Shown piece after piece: positions 28,253 to 37,651 of a DNA stretch of 64,000 bases. This stretch comes from Pseudolabrys sp035718275 (GTDB taxonomy: Bacteria; Pseudomonadota; Alphaproteobacteria; Rhizobiales; Xanthobacteraceae). Location: assembly GCA_035718275.1 (NCBI GenBank), contig DASTHI010000003.1, positions 1 to 64,000 on the forward strand. The letters run 5' to 3'. A program made the position numbers and the translations under genes. The notes beneath the pieces are model-generated. The model did not search any database and was not told where the DNA came from. It worked only from the letters and a program-made list of their open reading frames with translations. Position 1 is the stretch's first letter. Each line of letters opens with the position of its first letter.

Positions 28253-28949
28253 GACGAACAACTTCCAGGCGGGCTCAGCAATCGAGCTCGCCGGTGTGAA
28301 TCTATCGCTCGGACAGGGGCCGGCCCGCGTCCACATTCTCAAGGACATCAGCCTGCATATAGGAACCGGGGAGGCGATTGGCCTAGTGGGCCCCTCCGGC
28401 TCCGGGAAGTCGACCCTTCTCATGGTCATGGCTGGCCTCGAGCGTCCCGACTGCGGGACAGTCGAGGTAGTGGGTCAGGATCTGAACGCACTCGATGAAG
28501 ACGCGCTCGCGCGCTTTCGCGGACGGAATGTGGGCATCGTATTTCAGTCTTTTCATCTTATTCCCACTATGACGGCGCTGGAGAACGTCGCTGTGCCGCT
28601 CGAACTGGCCGGCGAGCCGAATGCACACGATCGCGCCAGAAAAGAGCTATTCGCCGTCGGTCTTGCCGATCGGCTCGATCACTATCCTGCCCAGCTGTCC
28701 GGGGGCGAACAGCAGCGGGTCGCACTCGCGCGGGCGCTTGCGCCCAACCCGCCCATCATCGTTGCCGACGAGCCGACCGGAAATCTTGACGAGGATACTG
28801 GCAAGCAGATCATCGACCTGCTCTTTACTGGTCATTTGCAACGAAGCTCGACGCTTGTGCTCGTCACGCACGATCCCGCCTTGGCGGCTCGCTGCGGGAG
28901 AGTGGTTCGCCTGCGCTCCGGCCGTATCGACGGTACAACGAGACCATGA
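28251..28949 (+). CDS. ybbA: ABC transporter ATPase, YbbA/LolD-like
   Basis: ATP-binding subunit of 232 aa for the permease encoded next. Walker A GPSGSGKS (47-54), signature LSGGEQQR and Walker B IIVADEPTGNLD are complete. It belongs to the LolD/MacB group that works with large FtsX-type permeases rather than with substrate-binding proteins. ATG 28251 begins the homologous region. The stop overlaps the permease start (ATGA). Confidence 0.93.
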   Translation: MTNNFQAGSAIELAGVNLSLGQGPARVHILKDISLHIGTGEAIGLVGPSGSGKSTLLMVMAGLERPDCGTVEVVGQDLNALDEDALARFRGRNVGIVFQSFHLIPTMTALENVAVPLELAGEPNAHDRARKELFAVGLADRLDHYPAQLSGGEQQRVALARALAPNPPIIVADEPTGNLDEDTGKQIIDLLFTGHLQRSSTLVLVTHDPALAARCGRVVRLRSGRIDGTTRP

Positions 28950-31501
28950 CGGGCAAGTCAGCGAGACGATGGCTGCCGGTGCGCTTCGCCTTGCGCGAAT
29001 TGCGCGGAGGCTTGCGCGGGTTTTACGTGTTCATCGCCTGCATCGCTCTTGGCAGCATGGCCATCGCAGGAATCGGTTCGCTTGCGGCAAGCCTCGCAGA
29101 AGGATTCGCACGCCAGGGGCGCGTCATCCTCGGCGGCGATCTAGCGTTCACCCTGACGCAGCGCGAAGCGACGCAGCAAGAAATAGCATTCTTGAAGAGT
29201 CACGGCGAGCTCTCGACCGTTGCCACAATGCGCGCCATGGCGCGCACTCCCACGGGTGAGTCCAGTCTGGTTGAGCTCAAAGCGGTCGATTCAGCCTACC
29301 CCCTGTTCGGGAATGTGGCGGCGGACCCGCAGATTGGGCTTGTTGACGCGCTGACTGAACGCAACGGCGTTTTTGGCGCGCTTGCCGATCCTACGCTACT
29401 GGCCCGACTGCAAGCAGGTCCGGGCGCGCGAGTGTCGGTAGGCACGGTCAATTTCGAAATCCGAGCTGCACTTGAAAGCGAACCCGATAAGCTGGCTGGA
29501 GGAATCGGCTTCGGTCCGCGATTCCTGGTGAGCGAGGAGGCGCTGCGAGCGACTGGCCTGTTACAGCCGGGCAGCCTCGTGCGCTGGCATTATCGACTGC
29601 GATTGCCGCAAAACAGTGCGTCCGATGAGAACGCAAAGGCACTCACGGTGCAGGCACGCAAGGCGTTTCCGCAAGCGGGCTGGGACATCCGCAGCAGCAG
29701 CAATGCGTCACCACAGCTTGAGCGCAACATCGACCGATTTACCCAGTTCCTCACGATCGTGGGCCTGACTGCACTTCTCGTGGGCGGCGTCGGAGTAGGC
29801 AATGCCGTGAAGAGTCACCTGGACCGGCGCCGTGACACGATTGCTACGGTGAAGGCGCTCGGGGCCAATGGCCGCACCATCGTTGCAGTCTATCTCGCGC
29901 AGGTTCTGCTTCTGGCGGCGATCGGCGGCGCAATCGGTGTCGCGATCGGCGCGGTTTTGCCCTTTGCGGTTGCCTGGATGTTTGGCTCGTTCATTCCACT
30001 GCCGATCGTTCCCTCGATTCATCCGGAAGAGCTGTTGCTGGCTGCTATCTATGGTGTGCTCACGGCTCTTGCGTTCGCGATATGGCCGCTCGGTCGCGCA
30101 CACGATGCGCCCGTTGGCGCCCTCTTTCGCGATGTTGTGGCGCCGGACGCGAAGCGTCCGCGCAAGCGTTATGTCGTGCTGACGGCAGCGGCCGTTATTG
30201 CGCTTGCAACACTAGCAGTGCTGCTCGCCTACGATCGCCGGGTCGCGCTGATCTTTGTGGGAACCGCTGCAGTCGTGTTTCTCACACTGCGCATGGTTGC
30301 CCTGCTGTTGATCATGCTGGCCGAGCGCGCCCCGCGCGCCCATTCCACAGAACTGCGCATGGCGGTCGCGAACGTTCACCGGCCGGGCGCGCTGACTTCC
30401 ACTGTCGTGCTTTCGCTCGGTCTCGGGATCACCCTGCTCGTGACCGTAATCGAGATCGACGGTAACTTGCGGCGGCAGTTTTCGAACGAGCTCCCGGCAA
30501 GAGCCCCGTCATTCTATTTTCTGGATATTCCGGCCGATCGAGCATCGGATTTCCGAAAATTCGTCACGGCGCAAGCTCCATCCGCAAATATGGAGCAGGT
30601 GCCGATGCTGCGCGGACGCATAATTGCCGCAGCCGGAATTCCTGTCGAAAAACTCCATCCGAGCGAAGACGCGGCCTGGGTTTTGCAAAGCGATCGCGGG
30701 ATCACGTACTCGAATACGATTCCAGCTGGCTCACGTATCGTTGAAGGAGAATGGTGGAGGGAAGGATATGATGGCTCGCCACTGGTTTCGTTCGAAAAGC
30801 GGATCGCCGACGGACTTGGGCTCAAGCTTGGTGACTCGATCACTGTCAATGTGCTCGGGCGGAATGTCACGGCAACGATAGCCAACCTGCGCACAGTCGA
30901 CTGGGAGAGTCTGGGCATCAATTTCGTGATGGTGTTCTCGCCCAATTCATTTCGCGGTGCGCCGCATACCCATCTTGCGACGCTTGCCTTGCCAGGCGGC
31001 GGGAGACCCGCACAGGAAGCGCAAATCCTCCGAGCCGTATCGCAAAGCTACCCGAGGGTGACAACCGTTCGCGTGAAGGAGGCCTTGGAGGCCGTCGGCG
31101 GCCTGATCGGCAACCTGGTCCTGGCAATCCGAGGTGCCAGCGCTGTGACCCTGGTTGCGGCCGCTTTGGTGCTTGGAGGTGCTCTGGCCGCAGGCCATCG
31201 GCACCGGGTCTACGACGCCGTAATTCTCAAGACGCTTGGCGCAACGCGGTGGCGTCTTATCGCAGCGTACAGTCTCGAATACATCCTTATCGGATCGGCA
31301 ACTGCGGTCTTTGGCACGATCGCAGGCTCGCTGGCGGCTTGGCTGATCGTGGCGCAATTGATGCACCTGTCCTTCACCTGGATTCCGCCCTCGGCGATGA
31401 TCGCGGCGCTGGCCTCCGTGGCCGTTACAGTGGGACTTGGCCTGGTCGGCACGTTTGTGGCGCTTGGCCAGAAACCCGCCCCGGTGTTGAGAAACCTATA
31501 G
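28946..31501 (+). CDS. ybbP: ABC transporter permease, YbbP-like (FtsX fold)
   Basis: Inner-membrane permease of 851 aa. Helix 1 (about 27-52) is followed by a large periplasmic region, three central helices (about 270-390), further helices around 410-460, a second periplasmic domain and three C-terminal helices (about 715-850). This is the duplicated FtsX arrangement of YbbP. Substrate is unknown; links to lipid or lipoprotein handling are inferred from relatives and the divergent esterase. Translation is coupled to the ATPase gene. Confidence 0.9.
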   Translation: MTGKSARRWLPVRFALRELRGGLRGFYVFIACIALGSMAIAGIGSLAASLAEGFARQGRVILGGDLAFTLTQREATQQEIAFLKSHGELSTVATMRAMARTPTGESSLVELKAVDSAYPLFGNVAADPQIGLVDALTERNGVFGALADPTLLARLQAGPGARVSVGTVNFEIRAALESEPDKLAGGIGFGPRFLVSEEALRATGLLQPGSLVRWHYRLRLPQNSASDENAKALTVQARKAFPQAGWDIRSSSNASPQLERNIDRFTQFLTIVGLTALLVGGVGVGNAVKSHLDRRRDTIATVKALGANGRTIVAVYLAQVLLLAAIGGAIGVAIGAVLPFAVAWMFGSFIPLPIVPSIHPEELLLAAIYGVLTALAFAIWPLGRAHDAPVGALFRDVVAPDAKRPRKRYVVLTAAAVIALATLAVLLAYDRRVALIFVGTAAVVFLTLRMVALLLIMLAERAPRAHSTELRMAVANVHRPGALTSTVVLSLGLGITLLVTVIEIDGNLRRQFSNELPARAPSFYFLDIPADRASDFRKFVTAQAPSANMEQVPMLRGRIIAAAGIPVEKLHPSEDAAWVLQSDRGITYSNTIPAGSRIVEGEWWREGYDGSPLVSFEKRIADGLGLKLGDSITVNVLGRNVTATIANLRTVDWESLGINFVMVFSPNSFRGAPHTHLATLALPGGGRPAQEAQILRAVSQSYPRVTTVRVKEALEAVGGLIGNLVLAIRGASAVTLVAAALVLGGALAAGHRHRVYDAVILKTLGATRWRLIAAYSLEYILIGSATAVFGTIAGSLAAWLIVAQLMHLSFTWIPPSAMIAALASVAVTVGLGLVGTFVALGQKPAPVLRNL

Positions 31502-31719
31502 TTTTTGCGACATTCCGCCGCGTATTGGGCTTCTCCGGATCTTTCCGGGTCGTTTCGGGCTATTGTGAAGTACAACCGTTAATCTTCGTGGTGTCATCAT
31601 CGGGCCATATCTGGCGCCAAGAGTTGACAATCACTAGATTCGTTCCGAGCGCGGAGGCAATGTGCCCGAGCGCATGACGTCAACCGGCCGAACGCCGGGA
31701 CATGAGAGAGGAAACTTCG
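31502..31719. other. Intergenic region upstream of the Bax inhibitor gene
   Basis: 218 bp without a gene. A TTGACA hexamer is at 31623-31628 on the plus strand, but no good -10 box follows at 16-18 bp, so the promoter is only suggested. No terminator was seen after the permease gene. Confidence 0.35.
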
Positions 31720-32478
31720 ATGTCGGACTACGACCGTAATATAGCTGCCCGCGGCTTCGGCGCCGCGCCTGCAGCCGCGATCGATGCAGGCCTGCGCGCC
31801 TACATGATCCGCGTTTACAATTACATGGCCGCCGGCGTCGCTCTGACCGGCGTTGTGGCCTGGCTTACCTACAATGCTGCCGTGGTCACTGATGCGGCTG
31901 GGCGGATCACCGGGCTCACTGCCTTCGGACAGGCCATCTTCAGCGGCCCGCTGACGATTATCTTGTTCCTCGGAACGCTCGGACTGGTCTTCTTCATGAG
32001 CTTCCGTATCAGCAACCTACAGCCTAGCACGGCGCTTACGCTGTTCATGGTTTACGCGGGACTGCTGGGCCTCATGCTGTCGTCCGTCTTCCTCGCTTAT
32101 ACGGGGGCGTCGATCACCCGCACGTTCTTCATCTCCGCGGCGTCGTTCGGCGCATTGAGCCTGTATGGATACACGACGCAACGCGATCTTTCTCCGGTTG
32201 GGTCATTCCTGATCATGGGGCTTTTCGGGCTGATCCTGGCCATGATCGTGAATATCTTCTTGAAGAGTTCGGGACTTGATTTCGCGATCTCGGTCATCGG
32301 CGTGCTGATCTTCGCCGGCCTGACCGCCTGGGACACCCAGCGGATCAAGGAGATGTACAGCGCGAATGACGACGGCACCATCGCCGGCCGCAAGGCCGTG
32401 ATGGGGGCCTTGACGCTCTATCTCGACTTCATCAACCTGTTCTTGTTCCTGCTTCGCTTCATGGGCGATCGCCGCTGA
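31720..32478 (+). CDS. Bax inhibitor-1/YccA family protein
   Basis: Seven-helix inner-membrane protein of 252 aa of the BI-1/YccA/YbhL family. In E. coli, YccA modulates FtsH proteolysis; other members conduct calcium. It shows YMAAGVALTGVVAWLTY early, and GLTAWDTQRIKEMY plus ALTLYLDFINLFLFLLR at the end, the conserved C-terminal signature. ATG 31720 follows GAGAGGAAACTTCG. An ATG six codons upstream is unlikely. Terminated by a strong hairpin. Confidence 0.92.
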   Translation: MSDYDRNIAARGFGAAPAAAIDAGLRAYMIRVYNYMAAGVALTGVVAWLTYNAAVVTDAAGRITGLTAFGQAIFSGPLTIILFLGTLGLVFFMSFRISNLQPSTALTLFMVYAGLLGLMLSSVFLAYTGASITRTFFISAASFGALSLYGYTTQRDLSPVGSFLIMGLFGLILAMIVNIFLKSSGLDFAISVIGVLIFAGLTAWDTQRIKEMYSANDDGTIAGRKAVMGALTLYLDFINLFLFLLRFMGDRR

Positions 32479-32504
32479 GAAATCGGCTACAGGACGGGAA
32501 ATCA

Positions 32505-32538
32505 GACGCCCCGGCTATAGGCCGGGGCGTCTTTGTTT
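32505..32538 (+). terminator. Rho-independent terminator after the Bax inhibitor gene
   Basis: Eleven-base-pair stem GACGCCCCGGC / GCCGGGGCGTC (32505-32515 with 32521-32531) with a short loop and a TTTGTTTT tail. Confidence 0.88.
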
Positions 32539-32557
32539 TGCTACCCTGTACGGCGTG

Positions 32558-33082
32558 ATGACCGTCGCCATCCGTCCTGTCCGCGCATCCGATATTCCCG
32601 CCATTACCTCCATCTACGCTCACGCCGTCGAGCACGGCACCGCTTCGTTCGAACTCCATCCGCCGGACACGAGAGAAATGAGCCGGCGGATGGAGCTGCT
32701 TCTGGCAGACGACTATCCTTATTTCGTGGCGGAAGCCGACGGAGTTATCTGTGGCTATGCATATGCCGGACCTTATCGAACTCGCCCGGCCTATCGATGG
32801 ACCCTGGAAGACTCGGTGTATATCGCACCGGGCGCCCAGCGTCAGGGGCATGGGCGGGCCCTTTTGCAAGCCGTCATCGAGGCGAGCGAAGCCAGAAACT
32901 TCCGGCAAATGATCGCGGTGATCGGAGATTCCGTGAGGCAGAAGGCTTCAATTGGCCTGCACGAAGCACTTGGCTTCCGACGGGCAGGACTGCTGGAATC
33001 AGTCGGGCACAAGCATGGTCGTTGGCTCGACAGTCTGCTGATGCAGCGAATCCTCGGACACGCTGCAACGACGCCGCCCTGA
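32558..33082 (+). CDS. GNAT N-acetyltransferase, phosphinothricin acetyltransferase-like
   Basis: Cytosolic acetyl-CoA-dependent acetyltransferase of 174 aa. The order IRPVRASDIPAITSIYAHAV, TASFELHPPD, VYIAPGAQRQGHGRALL (acetyl-CoA pyrophosphate loop) and GLHEALGFRRAGLLESVGHKHG is that of the PAT/Bar and MnaT branch. Chromosomal members often acetylate methionine derivatives or unknown amines, so herbicide resistance should not be assumed. A GTG one codon earlier is an alternative start. Confidence 0.9.
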   Translation: MTVAIRPVRASDIPAITSIYAHAVEHGTASFELHPPDTREMSRRMELLLADDYPYFVAEADGVICGYAYAGPYRTRPAYRWTLEDSVYIAPGAQRQGHGRALLQAVIEASEARNFRQMIAVIGDSVRQKASIGLHEALGFRRAGLLESVGHKHGRWLDSLLMQRILGHAATTPP

Positions 33083-33098
33083 GGCGACAACCGCGAAC

Positions 33099-33470
33099 TT
33101 AATTCACCAGCGCCAGTGAGAAGTCGATCGAACGCAATACGCGATCAAGTTCGTGCCCCCGTCGCACAATCAAGCCTGTCGCCGAAATGACGCTGTAGGC
33201 GCCTTGTCGTCGGCCTAGCCTGGGGTTCTTTTCGATGCGGTACAGAGGCACTTCCGACGCGCGTCGGAAGACGGAGAACACGGCGCGATCTTTAAGAAAA
33301 TCGATCGCATAGTCGCGCCATTCGCCGGCAGCCACCTTGCGGCCATACAGGTCGAGAATGCGATTGAGTTCGGAGCGGCTGAATGTCACCCGATTGGGAG
33401 GGACGATGCGGATGGGTGCACCGCCCCCGAGGGACTGGCTGGGATCAATTTCGCCGGGACCGAAAGCCAT
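33099..33470 (-). CDS. DUF2794 protein
   Basis: Small cytosolic protein of 123 aa, family restricted largely to alphaproteobacteria, with no known function. The core NRVTFSRSELNRILDLYGRKVAAGEWRDYAIDF (residues 25-57) and DRAVFSVFRRASEVPLYRI are typical. ATG 33470 is preceded by AAGGAGG at the right distance. The frame runs on to 33569 but that part is not family-like. Confidence 0.88.
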   Translation of the reverse strand: MAFGPGEIDPSQSLGGGAPIRIVPPNRVTFSRSELNRILDLYGRKVAAGEWRDYAIDFLKDRAVFSVFRRASEVPLYRIEKNPRLGRRQGAYSVISATGLIVRRGHELDRVLRSIDFSLALVN

Positions 33471-33659
33471 GCGGCGCCTCCTTCGTTCTGAAACTTGAAT
33501 GATCGCGCCGACGATAGCTTGGGGCAAGAGCCTCTTTGCATTGTCTCGAACTTCTCGAAATCGGCGCAAAACCGCGAAAGAACGATCACGAACTCGTTAA
33601 ACCCGCCCACAATAACGCCCAATTTCTGTCAATCGCCGGACATGCTGCATTGGGATAAG

Positions 33660-33811
33660 GCAGGTGTTGCCTCAAGGCCCGGTCCGGTACGAGCACCGGA
33701 TTCCTCAGCCCCCCAGCCCCCCGGGGCTCGATCGGCCGGGCCAGTTGAGTTCCGCGTACGGTTCAATCCCCTAAAGCCTGCGGGCCGGCATTTGCCGGCC
33801 CGTTTTTTTTA
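33660..33811 (+). ncRNA. Candidate structured small RNA
   Basis: A GC-rich segment folds into a closed domain. Outer stem GGCCCGG/CCGGGCC (33676-33682 with 33736-33742) encloses a perfect hairpin TCCGGT/ACCGGA (33683-33688 with 33695-33700) and a second hairpin AGCCCC/GGGGCT (33707-33712 or 33715-33720 with 33723-33728). A linker with GTTCAATCCC leads to a strong terminator. Both flanking genes lie on the other strand, so the terminator needs its own plus-strand transcript. It does not match tRNA, SRP RNA or tmRNA layouts that I know. The 5' end is a guess. Confidence 0.5.
33781..33810 (+). terminator. Strong Rho-independent terminator on the plus strand
   Basis: Nine-base-pair stem CGGGCCGGC/GCCGGCCCG (33781-33789 with 33794-33802), ATTT loop, then eight T. 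On the minus strand the same hairpin is preceded by A8 and has no U-tract, so it is directional and not a terminator for the DUF1223 gene. Confidence 0.85.
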
Positions 33812-33827
33812 AACAGACGAGGATGAG

Positions 33828-34589
33828 CTATTTTGCTGAAACAGCGCAGCATGGAGCCGTCGCGGCACCCAGCATGACGCCAGGTTTGGCCGCGACGCCG
33901 CTCTGCAACACCACGTCGAGTCGGTCGATATCGTTGAGCGAATACTTCGCATTCGGCAGTTCGCTTAATTGAACCGTGAATGTTGTCGCTTCACCCGTCC
34001 ACTCGCCCAGCTTCGTCCAACCGCGAACCACGTTCGTGTAACTCAGCGTGCGATCGTGATTCTCACCGCGTCCGATATGTACGGAGATCTTGCCGCTCAC
34101 GGGGCACAGCCAGACTTCGCCCTTGCGGTGTTCGCCTTGTGCAGCAGGAAGCTTCACAGTCACTTTGCCATCCGCAACGGTCATGGTGACGGGAACTGCA
34201 AGCACGGCTGCATTGCGACGCGTCAGCGCAATCGCTCTTTCGATCGCTGCCTTGTCACTTCCAAGCACGTGCACTGCGCCATTGACGACGACCTGGGGAG
34301 TGTACACCTCCCGATCGCCGCGCGCCTCAGCATAGGCGCGTTGACGGTTCGAATGCCCATGCAGCGCAAGAGTGTCTTTCCAGCCAAGATAGTCCCAATA
34401 GTCGACCGCAAGACTCATCGTGAGAAGTGAAGGATCCCGCGACAGCTCGCCAAGGAGCTTGTCCGCAGCCGGGCACGAGGAGCAGCCCTGGCTGGTGAAC
34501 AGTTCAATGACAGCGCGCGGTTCCGCAGACGCAAACGTCATCGAGCTGCAAAAAAAAGCGACTGCAAACGTGGCTTGGCGACAGTCCAT
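33828..34589 (-). CDS. DUF1223 exported thioredoxin-like protein
   Basis: Exported protein of 253 aa with a signal peptide (1-22, cleavage after ASA) and a thioredoxin-like fold. A CSSC redox motif is at Cys36/Cys39 in FTSQGCSSCPAAD, with the later cis-Pro-like YTPQVVVNG. This is the DUF1223 family. The motif suggests a periplasmic thiol oxidoreductase, but no substrate is known. Stands alone upstream of the candidate RNA locus. Confidence 0.88.
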   Translation of the reverse strand: MDCRQATFAVAFFCSSMTFASAEPRAVIELFTSQGCSSCPAADKLLGELSRDPSLLTMSLAVDYWDYLGWKDTLALHGHSNRQRAYAEARGDREVYTPQVVVNGAVHVLGSDKAAIERAIALTRRNAAVLAVPVTMTVADGKVTVKLPAAQGEHRKGEVWLCPVSGKISVHIGRGENHDRTLSYTNVVRGWTKLGEWTGEATTFTVQLSELPNAKYSLNDIDRLDVVLQSGVAAKPGVMLGAATAPCCAVSAK

Positions 34590-34689
34590 GTCTCTCCCGC
34601 AAATCCCCGCCTCGCGGGCAACATATAGGTCTCTTCGTCGATCACCGGCTACTCACTTCACAGTGAGCGGCAGCACAAAGGCCGGGTTG

Positions 34690-37404
34690 TTAACTACGGC
34701 TTCCTGCCAATTGCCGCAAGACGTACTGCAATATGCCACCGTTCTTGAAATATTCGAGTTCATCAAGCGTATCGATTCGGCAAATCAAGGGTACCCGCTT
34801 CAAGGTGCCGTTGCCCAATACGATTTCCGCAATCAACCTCTGATTCGGTTTGAGTTCACCGTGCAGGCCGCGAATCGTCACCTGCTCGTCGCCTTTGAGC
34901 CCGAGCGATTGCCAGGATGTACCCTCTTCGAAAACCAAGGGCATGACTCCCATGCCGACCAGGTTGGAGCGATGAATGCGCTCGAACGACTGGGCGATCA
35001 CAGCTCTGATGCCAAGGAGCAGCGACCCCTTTGCCGCCCAATCCCGGGAAGAGCCGCTCCCGTATTCTTTTCCGGCGAAAACCACGAGTGGCACTTTTTC
35101 GGCCTTGTACTTCATGGCCGCATCATAGATCGTCATGCGCTGTTTTGACGGATAGTGAATCGTTACGCCGCCTTCGACGCCCGGCACCATCTGGTTTTTG
35201 ATCCGGATATTGGCAAACGTGCCGCGCATCATCACTTCGTGATTTCCACGTCGCGTACCGTACTGGTTGAAGTCGGCAGGTTTGACCTTGTGCGCTATGA
35301 GATATTTCCCCGCCGGGGAATCAAGTTTGATCGAACCGGCGGGCGAAATGTGATCGGTTGTGATGGAATCCAGCAACAAAGCCAACACGCGAGCTTCCAC
35401 GATATCCTCGAGCGGCCTCGGACGGCGGCCCATGCCGACGAAATACGGCGGATTCTGCACGTAGGTGGACTTTTTGTCCCAATCGTAGGTCACGCCGCCC
35501 TTGACGCTGATCTTGCGCCAATTGGAGTCACCCTTGAAGACATCTGCATACTTCTTGGCAAACATCTGCCGCGTGATGTTTTTCGCGACAAAGTCGCCGA
35601 TCTCCCTGTTCGATGGCCAGATGTCCTTGAGAAAAACCTTCTTGCCTTTTTCATCTGCTCCTAGCGGCTCCCTCGCGAGATCGACATTCATCGAACCGGC
35701 GATGGCATATGAAACCACGAGCGGTGGCGAGGCCAGATAGTTTGCGCGGACGTCCGCGTTCACGCGTCCCTCGAAATTGCGATTGCCCGAGAGCACTGCC
35801 GCAGCAACAAGATCATTGTCGTTGATGGCCTTTGAATTCTCGGGTGGCAGCGGCCCCGAATTTCCGATGCAAGTCGTGCAGCCGAAGCCGACCAGATTGA
35901 AACCAAGCTTGTCGAGATCCTTCTGTAGGCCCGATCTTTCGAGATACTCGCCGACCACCTGCGAGCCCGGAGCAAGCGAGGTCTTTACCCAAGGCTTCGC
36001 GGTCAGTCCCTTTGCCACCGCTTTCCGCGCAAGCAATCCGGCACCGATCATCACGTTCGGATTCGAAGTGTTGGTACATGACGTAATTGCTGCGATGACC
36101 ACGTCGCCATGGCCGAGATCGTAATTCTTGTTCGGCACCTTCACCCGTTTTCGGGCCTCGGCAGCCTTGCCGAATTCTTTGTCCAGCGAAACCGCGAAAC
36201 CGGATTTTGCGTCTTTCAGAGCAACGCGATCCTGCGGCCGCTTCGGGCCGGCTACAGAAGGTTCGACTGAATTCAAGTCGAGCTTCAATATGTCGGTAAA
36301 CATCGGGTCGGGAGTTGTCTTGACCCGATACATGCCTTGCGCCTTGGCGTATCCGGCAACCAGGGAAACAAGCTCCTGCGGGCGGCCAGTGTCCTTGAGA
36401 TACCTGATCGTGTCATCGTCGATCGGCGAAAATCCGCAAGTCGCGCCGTATTCAGGCGACATATTTCCGAGAGTCGCGCGGTCGGCAATCGTGAGATGGG
36501 CAAGACCCGGACCAAAGAACTCGACGAATTTGCCGACAACGCCGCGATGGCGCAGCATCTCCGTAACCGTGAGCACGAGGTCCGTGGCGGTGACGCCCTC
36601 TTTCAGCCTGCCGATGAGCTTGAAACCGATGACTTCCGGCAGCACCATCGAAAGCGGCTGCCCCAGCATGGCGGCTTCGGCTTCTATGCCGCCGACGCCC
36701 CAGCCAAGCACGGAGAGCCCATTCACCATGGTCGTGTGTGAGTCGGTGCCAACCAAAGTGTCCGGATAGGCAAGCTCCATGCTTACCTGCTTGCCGTCCA
36801 GCTTCACCTTATCCTTGCGGCTCCACACCACCCGAGAGAGATATTCAAGATTGACCTGGTGACAGATGCCGGTGCCGGGGGGCACCACGCTGAAATTGTC
36901 GAACGAGCGCTGTGCCCACTTCAGAAATTTGTAGCGCTCCTGATTCTGCCGATACTCCTCTTCGACGTTCTTCTTGAACGCCTGGTTGCTGCCGAAAAAC
37001 GCGACCGAAACCGAGTGATCGATAACCAGATCCACCGGCACCTGCGGATTGATCTTTTTTGGATCGCCGCCGAGCTGCTTCATCGCGTCGCGCATCGCGG
37101 CGAGATCGACCACGGCCGGAACTCCGGTGAAATCCTGCATCAGCACCCGCGCGGGGCGAAATGCGATTTCCCGATCTGAGGTCCTTGTTTTGAGCCACTC
37201 GGCTACAGATTTGATGTCATCCTTGGTGACCGTGCGCCCGTCTTCGTTGCGCAGCAGATTCTCCAGCAGCACCTTCATCGAAAACGGAAGTCGCGAGATG
37301 CCCTTAAGTCCATTCCGCTCGGCGACAGGAAGGCTGAAATATGCATAGTTTTTGTTGGCGATCTGAAGGGCCTTGCAGCACCTGAAACTATCGAGCGAGG
37401 TCAT
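34690..37404 (-). CDS. acnA: Aconitate hydratase A
   Basis: TCA-cycle aconitase of the IRP1/AcnA type, 904 aa. It carries HTTMVNGLSVLGWGVGG, the 4Fe-4S cysteines in SCTNTSNP and FGCTTCIGNSGPL, and the swivel domain with YGSGSSRDWAAKG. ATG 37404 matches the family start MTSLDSF; an ATG five codons upstream (37419) is also open. Monocistronic, divergent from the ccm genes. Confidence 0.97.
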   Translation of the reverse strand: MTSLDSFRCCKALQIANKNYAYFSLPVAERNGLKGISRLPFSMKVLLENLLRNEDGRTVTKDDIKSVAEWLKTRTSDREIAFRPARVLMQDFTGVPAVVDLAAMRDAMKQLGGDPKKINPQVPVDLVIDHSVSVAFFGSNQAFKKNVEEEYRQNQERYKFLKWAQRSFDNFSVVPPGTGICHQVNLEYLSRVVWSRKDKVKLDGKQVSMELAYPDTLVGTDSHTTMVNGLSVLGWGVGGIEAEAAMLGQPLSMVLPEVIGFKLIGRLKEGVTATDLVLTVTEMLRHRGVVGKFVEFFGPGLAHLTIADRATLGNMSPEYGATCGFSPIDDDTIRYLKDTGRPQELVSLVAGYAKAQGMYRVKTTPDPMFTDILKLDLNSVEPSVAGPKRPQDRVALKDAKSGFAVSLDKEFGKAAEARKRVKVPNKNYDLGHGDVVIAAITSCTNTSNPNVMIGAGLLARKAVAKGLTAKPWVKTSLAPGSQVVGEYLERSGLQKDLDKLGFNLVGFGCTTCIGNSGPLPPENSKAINDNDLVAAAVLSGNRNFEGRVNADVRANYLASPPLVVSYAIAGSMNVDLAREPLGADEKGKKVFLKDIWPSNREIGDFVAKNITRQMFAKKYADVFKGDSNWRKISVKGGVTYDWDKKSTYVQNPPYFVGMGRRPRPLEDIVEARVLALLLDSITTDHISPAGSIKLDSPAGKYLIAHKVKPADFNQYGTRRGNHEVMMRGTFANIRIKNQMVPGVEGGVTIHYPSKQRMTIYDAAMKYKAEKVPLVVFAGKEYGSGSSRDWAAKGSLLLGIRAVIAQSFERIHRSNLVGMGVMPLVFEEGTSWQSLGLKGDEQVTIRGLHGELKPNQRLIAEIVLGNGTLKRVPLICRIDTLDELEYFKNGGILQYVLRQLAGSRS

Positions 37405-37651
37405 GTCCGCTGTTTCCATTCCCGGCCGGATGCCCGGCGCTGGTTCGGACTAAACTGCTGGCAAGGTGATGGTTTTCTCGCGCGGCGAGACTTGCGTCCG
37501 AACTTTAATAACTTAACGTCGCTGGGGCTTATAAGGTCTTTTCGCGCCAGACGCCATATTCACTGGGATCATTGCAGGACATGCCTAAAAGATCGGGAAT
37601 CGGGGCATCTGGCCCCGAGACCCCTGCCCGCAAAGGCCTTGCGCACCCGTG
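37405..37651. other. Divergent promoter region acnA / ccmA
   Basis: 247 bp with an AT-richer core around 37500-37535 (including the palindrome CTTATAAG near 37530), probably the acnA promoter region. No confident -35/-10 pair and no iron-regulator box that I could identify. Confidence 0.4.

Larger units (their letters stand above)
33471..33827. other. Intergenic region with a structured plus-strand segment
   Basis: 357-bp gap between two minus-strand genes. The left part must hold the DUF2794 promoter. The right part holds the candidate small RNA and plus-strand terminator listed separately. No protein-coding gene is supported. Confidence 0.6.

Noticed and set aside
32558..33082. Phosphinothricin resistance gene
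   Set aside because: Only general similarity to PAT-type acetyltransferases. Most chromosomal relatives act on other amines.
33751..33775. tRNA T-arm-like sequence (GGTTCAATCCC)
   Set aside because: The flanking bases do not form a five-bp T stem, there is no acceptor stem or CCA-like end, and the segment runs into a terminator. It also does not fit a permuted two-piece tmRNA.
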